Shown here: positions 1 to 5,395 of the stretch, piece by piece
Layout: every line of letters starts with the position of its first letter
Numbering within the stretch: the first letter of the stretch is position 1
Assembly: GCA_964385465.1 (NCBI GenBank)
Contig: CAYLPJ010000125.1
Location: 1 to 5,395, forward strand
Direction: 5' to 3'
From: CAYLPJ01 sp964385465
GTDB lineage: Bacteria > Planctomycetota > Phycisphaerae > SM23-33
Length of the DNA stretch: 5,395 bases
Position numbers and translations under genes: made by a program
Notes under the pieces: generated by a model
Told to the model about the DNA's origin: nothing
What the model saw: the letters and a program-made list of their open reading frames with translations, nothing else
Databases searched by the model: none

Positions 1-3000
1 GTCCAGCGTGACGGTCTGGCTGGTCAGGCTCGACCCGTCGTTGAAGTAGACGAAGCTGGTGCTGCCGCTCTTGTTGCGTTCGATGGCCAGGCCGGTGCTG
101 CTGATGTTGCCCAGCACGGTCGTGTTTCCGTTCCACTCGGAGTCCTCGGTGGTGTCGAGATGGAGCGTACCGCTTCCTGCGAAGTCGCCGATGTAGGTGA
201 GGTTGCTGCCGTCGGAGTTGATGTGCCCGTCGCCTTCGACGGTTCCGCCGACGGTGATGGAGATGAGGTCGCCCTCGGCGAGGAACATCCAGGAGTTGGG
301 CTCGAGGCGGACGTTGTTGGCGACGAAGTGTCCGTCGACGCCTCCGGCGACCTCGCCCTCGCGGGTGCGGACCCACATGTAGGAGTTCTCGAGCACGCGG
401 AGCTCGCCGGCGAACTCGCTGGTCAGGGCGTTGTTGGGGTCGTCGTTGACGTAGAACGCGGCGACGCTGTGGTTGGTGCGGTTGTAGGCCCCGGGCGCGT
501 CGCCGGTGCCGACCTCGAAGTCGAGCCCGCCGCCCCACGCGCCGCCGTTCTGCCCGACGCGGAAGTTGATGCTCCCGCCGTCGTCGGAGTTGCCGGCGAA
601 GCGGATCGTGCCCTGCTGATCCTCGGTGATCGTCGGCCCGTCGCCGTCGAGGATGTCCAGCCGCGCGCCGTTGAGGTCCCAGCCCTCGTCGTCGCGGACA
701 TCCATCGGGTCGCTGTTGTCGTAGATCACGTGGAGGTTGGCGTCCCACGCGCCGTCGAAGACGAGGCGCTTGTTGCCGACGACCTCGAGGACCTGCCCCG
801 GCTCGCTGGTGACGATCTGCCCGACGCGGGCACCCCATGTGCCGTCGTCCCATGCCGCCAGGCGGGCGTTGCCTTGCAGCATGGTGACCGTCTCGATGGC
901 CAGGTCCGGCCCGTCGCGGTCGATCCGAAGGACGGAATTGGCCTCGAGGGCGATGTCCGGGAAGATCACGCCGCCGTCAATGCCGCCGACGTCGTTGCCG
1001 TCCCGGATGGACTGGACCTTGCCCTGGGAGTCCGCCGCGACGGTGATCGGGCTGAGCAGCTTGTTGACGTTCGTGCCGTTGGCGTCGGCCGGGTCGGCGA
1101 CCGCCAGCTTGATCCCGCCGTCGGCCAGTCGGAAGGGCAGGGCGTCGCCCCAGCCGTTCTCGCCGGTGTTGGAGTCGAGGCCGCTGCCGTGGTAGATCTC
1201 CATGGTGCTGTCGGTCAGCATGACGGCCCCGGCGCCGGGATCGACGTCCAGGCGGTTCTGGTAGCCCGACCGGATGTCCATGGTGTGGCCGTTGAGGGCG
1301 AAGCCCTCGACCATTCGCACGCTGCCGGGTCCGAGGTGGCCCCGGACGACGATGGTGCCCAGGCTGTATCCGTTGCCGTTGATCGGCCCGAACAGCACGC
1401 CGCGGGCGCTGCCGGTCACGGACTCGAGGATGAGGTTCGCGTCGGCGCCGACGGCCGGGTCGAGGGCGATCTCGCCGATGCGGATCACGTCGGACGTGCC
1501 GTCGCCGATCTGGAACTCGGTGTTCTGCCCGGCGACGGTGATCTTGTCGAACGTCGCGAACAGGGCGTCTTCCCAGAGCGCGCCGTCCTGGTCGTCGATG
1601 TTGAGCTCGAACCGGGCGTTGTCCCGCAGGACCAGCTCGCTGATGCGAACCTCGCCGCCGGGGGAGTTGGCGTCGCGGACGCCGACGTCCACGTTGGCCG
1701 GGATGGTCGCGTTGGCGTCGGCGATGAGCGTCGCGTCCAGCCAGGTCCGCGTCCGGCTGCCCGCCAGCATGTCGATGTCCACGTTCAGGCGCGACTGGTC
1801 GCCGAAGACCACCGTCCCGCCGCTGAGGATGGCCGGGTCGTTCGGTGTCGCGGCCGCGTTGAACTCGATCGACAGGTCCGGGTTATGCCCGGTCTCATCG
1901 CTGAGGATGATGGTCCCGTCGCCGGGGTCGGCAAGCATCTGCACGTTGCCGTGGACTGTCTTCAGCGTCCCGCCGTTGAGCTTGAAGCCGTCGGGGTCGA
2001 AGCCGAGGTCAACGCCGTTAAGGCCCAGGGCCGGGTCGGCCTGCGTGGTCAGGACGATCTTCTCGCTGTCCTGCCAGTCGAGGGTGAGGCCGGCGTCGAA
2101 GCTGCCGAACAGCCACAGGGCGTGATCGCCGGTGCCGGTCACCACGGCCGGGGCGGAGGAGGTCAGGGCGCCGGGGAAGGTCCCTTCGTCGCCTCTGTGG
2201 AGGGCGGCGTTGCCGTCGAAGGTCGCATCGACGAGCGTCTTGCGGCCATCGTCGGTCGCGAGCACGAGCGCCCCGCCGTCCTCGACGGTGACGTTGGTGA
2301 AGTGTCCCCAGGAGCCGACGCTGGTGCCGCCGGGCCCGTTGGCGTCGCTGTCGGCGAGGGTTCCGCCGGCGGCGAGCCGGGCGACCCCGCCGTCATGCAC
2401 CTGCACGTTGAGGGGCACCTCGACGATCATCGGCTGGTTCGGCGTGCCGTTGTCCCCGTTGTCCAGCGAGACGTTCAGCTCGCCGGAACCGGAGAAGCCG
2501 AAGACGGTGTTGGCGTCGTCGCCGGTCCACGCGCCGGTGCCGTCGGGGTTGCCCGGCAGGGTCAGCGCGCCGTTGACGAAGTTCACGTCCACGCGCCCGG
2601 CCGCGTCGCCCAGGGCGCCGTGGAGCACGTGGGCCATCGTGGCCTCGCCGGCCTCGCCGATCGTCCACACGCGGTTTCCGCCGGTGGAGAGGACGTCGCG
2701 GAGGTCGAAATCGTCGCTGTCGCCGTTGCCGGTGGTCCGGTGGCTGGTGGCGGCGTTGCCGTCGAGCTTCAGGTCGGCGAGGTTGTTCATCCAGTCGCCG
2801 TCCATGCTGAGCACGGCGCCTTCCTCGAGCGTCAGGTCGGCGAAGAAGGCGTTGTAGGTGCCCGTACCGCCGTCGATGTTCCGCAGCGTGCGGATGGTGA
2901 AGTTCGACGATCGGTTGGGGTCGCTGGCCTCGACGCGGATGGGATGCCGGATGATGAACGCGTTGGCGTCGCCGTACCACGCCAGCGGCTCGTTGGCCTC

Positions 3001-5395
3001 GGTGACGGAGAGCTGGAGGTGCCCGCCGTCACCCAGGGCGATCTCGTCGGCGATGCGGAGGTTCGGGTCGGTCGTCGTCCATGCGGTGGTGAACTCCGGC
3101 TCGCCGAAGACCCAGAGCAACTCGCCGTTCCACTGGATGCTCCCGGCGATCGATCGGTTGCCGTCGGCATTGAGCGCCCGCAGCTTCTTGAAGACGAGCT
3201 CGCCCTCGCCGCTGCCGTAGACGTTCTCGGCATGGAAGGCGTTTTGGATGCCCTCGATGACCAGCCGGCCGGTGTCCTCGACGATGAGGTCCTCGACGAT
3301 CATCGTGCGGATCAGGCCGTCGTCGGTGGCGTCACCCGTGCCGTCCTCGCCGAGGACGATCCGCGTCTCGCCGCTGGTGACGGTCATGTCGGCGGCGATC
3401 AGCGGGGCCAGCACGCGCACCGTGCCGGTCATGTCGCGACGCACGCGATCGGGGTTGTTGTTGCCGATCACCGTCGTCATCTGCTCGTCGTTGCCGAAGA
3501 CGAGGTTCATGGCGAAGTCGTCGTTGGGGTCGTTCGGGTCGCCCTCGACGCGCAGGTCCACCGGGTCCCACATGGTGAACGTCCGCCCGTCCGGGGCCGC
3601 GATGCCCGCCGTGTGGCCGACGTTGGCGTCGGTCGCGGCGCGGACGCCGAGGCCCCCGGCGATCTCCCCGCCGCCGCCGGCGCGGCTGATCAGGTACGAG
3701 CCGTCACCCAGCCGCAGGGGCTGGAGCTCGAACGTATTCTCGCTCTGCGTGTCCTGGATGAACGTGATGCCCTTCTGCCCGTTGGGCCAGTTGTGGCCTT
3801 CCGGGCGGACGTTGTCGTAGCTCCAGGCCACCGCCGAGCCGGGGCGGAACTCGATCGTCACGCCCTCGGTCATGCGGTCCCACTTGTTCGTCCACACCAT
3901 CCCGCCGTCCTCGACGATCAGCGTGCCCTCGGTCAGCCGGTCCTCGTCGGCGGACAGCACCAACTGCGCGTCCTCGCCGATCACCAGCGTGGCGTTGGGG
4001 TCCAGCGCGGTCTGCGACCGCAGGTCGACCCGGCCGTTGGTGGCGTAGAGGGTCTGGCTGTCGCCGACGGCGCCGCCGGCGAGGACCAGGATGCGGTCGG
4101 CCCAGGTGTCCTCGCCGCCGTCGCGCCGCATCACCGTCCACGTGCCGGAGGGGTTCTCGTTGATGTTCACCCGCCCGGCGCCCCACAGCCGCACGCCGAT
4201 GTCGGTGTTCGACGTGACGAAGTTGGAGTCGGTGTCGAGGTGGATGTGCTCGTGGTTGACGGCGATGGGGATGCCGGCGCCCTCGATGTCGATGATCGTG
4301 CCCTCGAACGTCCGCCCGGTCTCCCAGACGTCGTGGTCCTCGCGGTCCCAGACGCCGAAGGCGGCGCCGGAGTAGATGTCGTCGGTGGTGTTGGCGTCGC
4401 CGTCGTCGCCGACGCGGATGACGGCCGGGTCCAGCCCGCCGCCGTACAGCGGCGTCAGCAGGCGTGCGGCGCCGAGCTCGTCGGTGGTCGGCTCGACCGT
4501 GCCGTCGAAGACGGCCCCGTCGGCGAGCACGACGTCGGTGTTGGCGTCGGCGAGGCCCGCGCCGCGCATGGTCAGGCCGGCGGTGTCGCCGCTGAGCAGG
4601 CCGTTGGCGGCGACGGTGATCTGCGGCACGGACGCCTGGGCGGCGTCGAGGTCCAGCCAGCCGCGGTCGCCCACGGTGAAGGGCGTCATCGTCGAGAGGC
4701 TGTCGGCCCCGGTGACGGTCAGGCGCCCGCGCGTGGCGAGGGTCGTGGCGTTGGCATCCACGCTCAGCCGCCCGTCGAGGAACATTCGCCCGCCGGTGAC
4801 GGCCAGGGCGTTGGCGTCGGCGTCGCCGTGGACGGTCAGGTCGCCGTTGGTGATCGTCACGCCGGCGCCGCCGGTGGTCGAGAGGTTCCCGTCCACCGTC
4901 GTGACGCCCTCGTGGACGTTCATGGCCGAGAGGATGTTCAGGTCGGCGCCGAAGTCCGCCGTGCCCTCGTAGATGTCCAGCGTGCCGATGGTCGCGTCGT
5001 CGTCGGCCTGGACCTCGGCGAGGCTGTGGACCAGCAGGGAATTGGCGACAAGGGTCTTGCGGGCGATCAGCCCGGAGTTGACCGTCATGTGGACCTCGAT
5101 GTCCGCGCCGGGCAGGTCGATGACGTCGTTGGCCTCCAGCACGCCGTCGAGGATGTCGATGCGTGCGGTGTCGGTCAGCGCGTTGGCGACCCACAGCGTG
5201 CCCGTGCCCTCCACCGTCGTCGTGCCGGTCCACGCGGCGTCGCCGTCGAGGCTCACGCGCCCGTGCCCGGCCTTGACCAGGTTGCCATTGCCGTCGATCG
5301 TCCCGGTCATCCGCAGGTCGTAGTCGTCCTCGCTGCGAAGCGTCAGCGTCAGGCCGTCGGTGTTCGCGTCGTTGGGGCGGATCACCGTCACGGGG
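1..5395 (-). CDS. Giant PATR/beta-solenoid repeat protein, probable exported surface protein (internal fragment, open at both ends)
   Basis: The frame whose first whole codon is 5394-5392 runs 1798 codons to position 1 without a stop; neither start nor stop is in the window, so the full protein exceeds 1800 residues. The translation alternates short beta-strand-like segments with Gly/Asp/Asn turns, as in parallel beta-helix passengers. Residues 29-72 match the autotransporter-associated beta-strand repeat (GNGNLVKAG, then WTGTTTVEGTGTLWV); weaker units lie near 725-763, 965-979 and 1736-1761. There is no Cys, about 17 Lys, and roughly 12% Asp in the first 400 residues, which suits an exported acidic protein. 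No membrane segment, signal peptide, catalytic motif or sorting tail is visible; these would lie outside. Codons strongly favour C or G at position three throughout, with no sign of frameshift. Known for the family: PATR repeats occur in autotransporter passengers and large planctomycete/verrucomicrobial surface proteins. Inferred: a structural or adhesive role. The exact function is unknown. Confidence 0.93.
112..189 (-). repeat. PATR-like unit 4 near the carboxy-terminal edge
   Basis: Residues about 1736-1761 hold GDFAGSGTLHLDT followed by EDSEWNGNTTVLGNI. The order G-S-G-T-L-x-L, an acidic spacer, W-N-G-x-T-x-V-x-G closely follows PATR unit 1, apart from a lost Lys-x-Gly turn. Just upstream, VGGTVEGDGHINSDGSNL looks like another strand-turn pair of the same coil type. 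Because it is the second-clearest unit and sits at the opposite end of the window, it suggests the solenoid spans the whole fragment and continues past the left edge. Confidence 0.55.
2458..2502 (-). repeat. Degenerate PATR-like half unit 3
   Basis: Residues 965-979 read FGFSGSGELNVSLDN, the 'G-S-G-x-L-x-V-x-L' first half of a PATR-type strand pair. It follows a segment with AWTGDDANTVF that could be the 'aromatic-T-G' turn of the preceding coil. No matching second half is seen downstream; the chain moves into a strand-rich stretch with VEVPLNVQV. It is best regarded as an eroded repeat within the continuing beta-solenoid. Confidence 0.4.
3106..3222 (-). repeat. Degenerate PATR-like unit 2
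   Basis: Residues about 725-763 contain VYGSGEGELVFKKL, a loop with NADGNRSIAG, and then SIQWNGELLWVFG. The G-S-G-x-x-x-L-x-F-K-K core resembles the first half of a PATR unit, and W-N-G-x-L-x-W-V resembles its second half, though the canonical 'TGxTxV' is replaced. It contains one of the few lysine pairs in the protein, at the place where PATR units usually carry their conserved Lys. The call rests on pattern resemblance only; a profile search might not score it. Confidence 0.45.
5179..5310 (-). repeat. PATR unit 1 (autotransporter-associated beta-strand repeat), best match
   Basis: Residues about 29-72 of the encoded fragment. The segment reads as GTIDGNGNLVKAGHGRVSLDG, a short linker, then WTGTTTVEGTGTLWV (written here in two pieces). 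This follows the family pattern of 'G-x-G-x-L-x-K-x-G-x-G-x-L-x-L-x-G', an aromatic, then 'T-G-x-T-x-V-x-x-G-T-L-x-V'. The first half forms two strands around the Lys-x-Gly turn; the second half starts the next coil of the solenoid. PATR repeats are associated with beta-helical passengers of type V secretion proteins, but in planctomycetes and Verrucomicrobia they also occur without a visible beta-barrel. This is the anchor for naming the whole gene. Confidence 0.8.

Noticed and set aside
2393..3233. Other minus-strand frames at 2393-2980 and 2832-3233 (and 423-701, 2163-2396, 3332-3571)
   Set aside because: They are in the two other minus-strand registers, overlap the real frame completely, and give Arg- or Ser/Thr-rich compositions without recognisable domains.
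4240..4254. HEHIH (residues 381-385) as a catalytic zinc site
   Set aside because: It does not fit HExxH or another defined metalloenzyme motif, has no supporting third-ligand context, and sits in a strand-like segment of the solenoid.
4370..4399. 'GDAN' at residues 332-335 as the start of a dockerin-like module
   Set aside because: Planctomycete and verrucomicrobial dockerin-like tails continue as GDANxDGxVDxxDL. Here the following residues (TTDDIYSG) do not, and the site is internal.
3704..5233. Minus-strand open frame of 509 codons, the longest with both start and stop
   Set aside because: It is out of frame with the 1798-codon frame and translates to an Arg/His/Gly-rich low-complexity string. 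The overlapping frame gives a normal beta-rich protein with a PATR match, so this is a shadow.
197..5323. A string of plus-strand open frames (for example 737-1195, 1274-2125, 2132-2857, 3248-3820, 4376-4972, 4973-5323)
   Set aside because: They all lie in one antisense register, where third codon positions face the third positions of the minus-strand gene. High GC there removes most stops. At 1193-1195, which I checked, the stop arises where a Tyr codon follows a codon ending in C (ATC-TAC). The translations are Ser/Pro/Arg-rich with no domain.
1..5395. CRISPR array, tandem DNA repeats or mobile element, suggested by the recurring gttggcgtc nonamer
   Set aside because: The nonamer is the reverse complement of GAC-GCC-AAC (Asp-Ala-Asn) in frame, irregularly spaced, with unrelated flanks. 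There are no long identical repeats, inverted-repeat ends or transposase motifs.
1..5395. Promoters, terminators or an intergenic gap
   Set aside because: Coding is continuous from edge to edge, so no non-coding stretch is available, and I saw no convincing hairpin plus T-tract on either strand.

Overview
The whole window lies inside one very long protein-coding gene on the minus strand. Reading the reverse complement from position 5394 down to 1 gives 1798 consecutive codons with no stop. The frame enters from beyond the right edge and leaves past the left edge, so start codon, stop codon, signal peptide, C-terminal domain, promoter and terminator all lie outside. I see no second gene, RNA gene, mobile element, CRISPR array or intergenic stretch.

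The protein fragment is rich in Asp, Gly, Asn, Thr, Val and Leu, contains no cysteine and has only about 17 lysines. It looks like a long beta-solenoid (beta-helix) passenger or surface protein. Close to the amino-terminal edge (residues about 29-72) there is a convincing match to the autotransporter-associated beta-strand repeat (PATR, Pfam PF12951 / TIGR02601 type). More degenerate PATR-like units recur near residues 725-763, 965-979 and 1736-1761. Between them, short strand-turn-strand phrases such as 'DGG' followed by alternating hydrophobic residues continue throughout. A tripeptide Asp-Ala-Asn (14 copies), with its variant Asp-Pro-Asn (6 copies), is scattered through the protein far above chance.

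The organism is a high-GC bacterium in which most codons end in C or G. Giant, cysteine-free, Asp-rich PATR/beta-helix proteins in high-GC DNA are reminiscent of Planctomycetes (especially Phycisphaerae-like lineages) or related PVC bacteria. That assignment is an inference from style, not a recognised homologue. The protein is probably exported and acts at or outside the cell surface (adhesion, envelope or matrix structure), but no catalytic domain is visible. With no neighbouring gene in view, nothing can be said about an operon or pathway.
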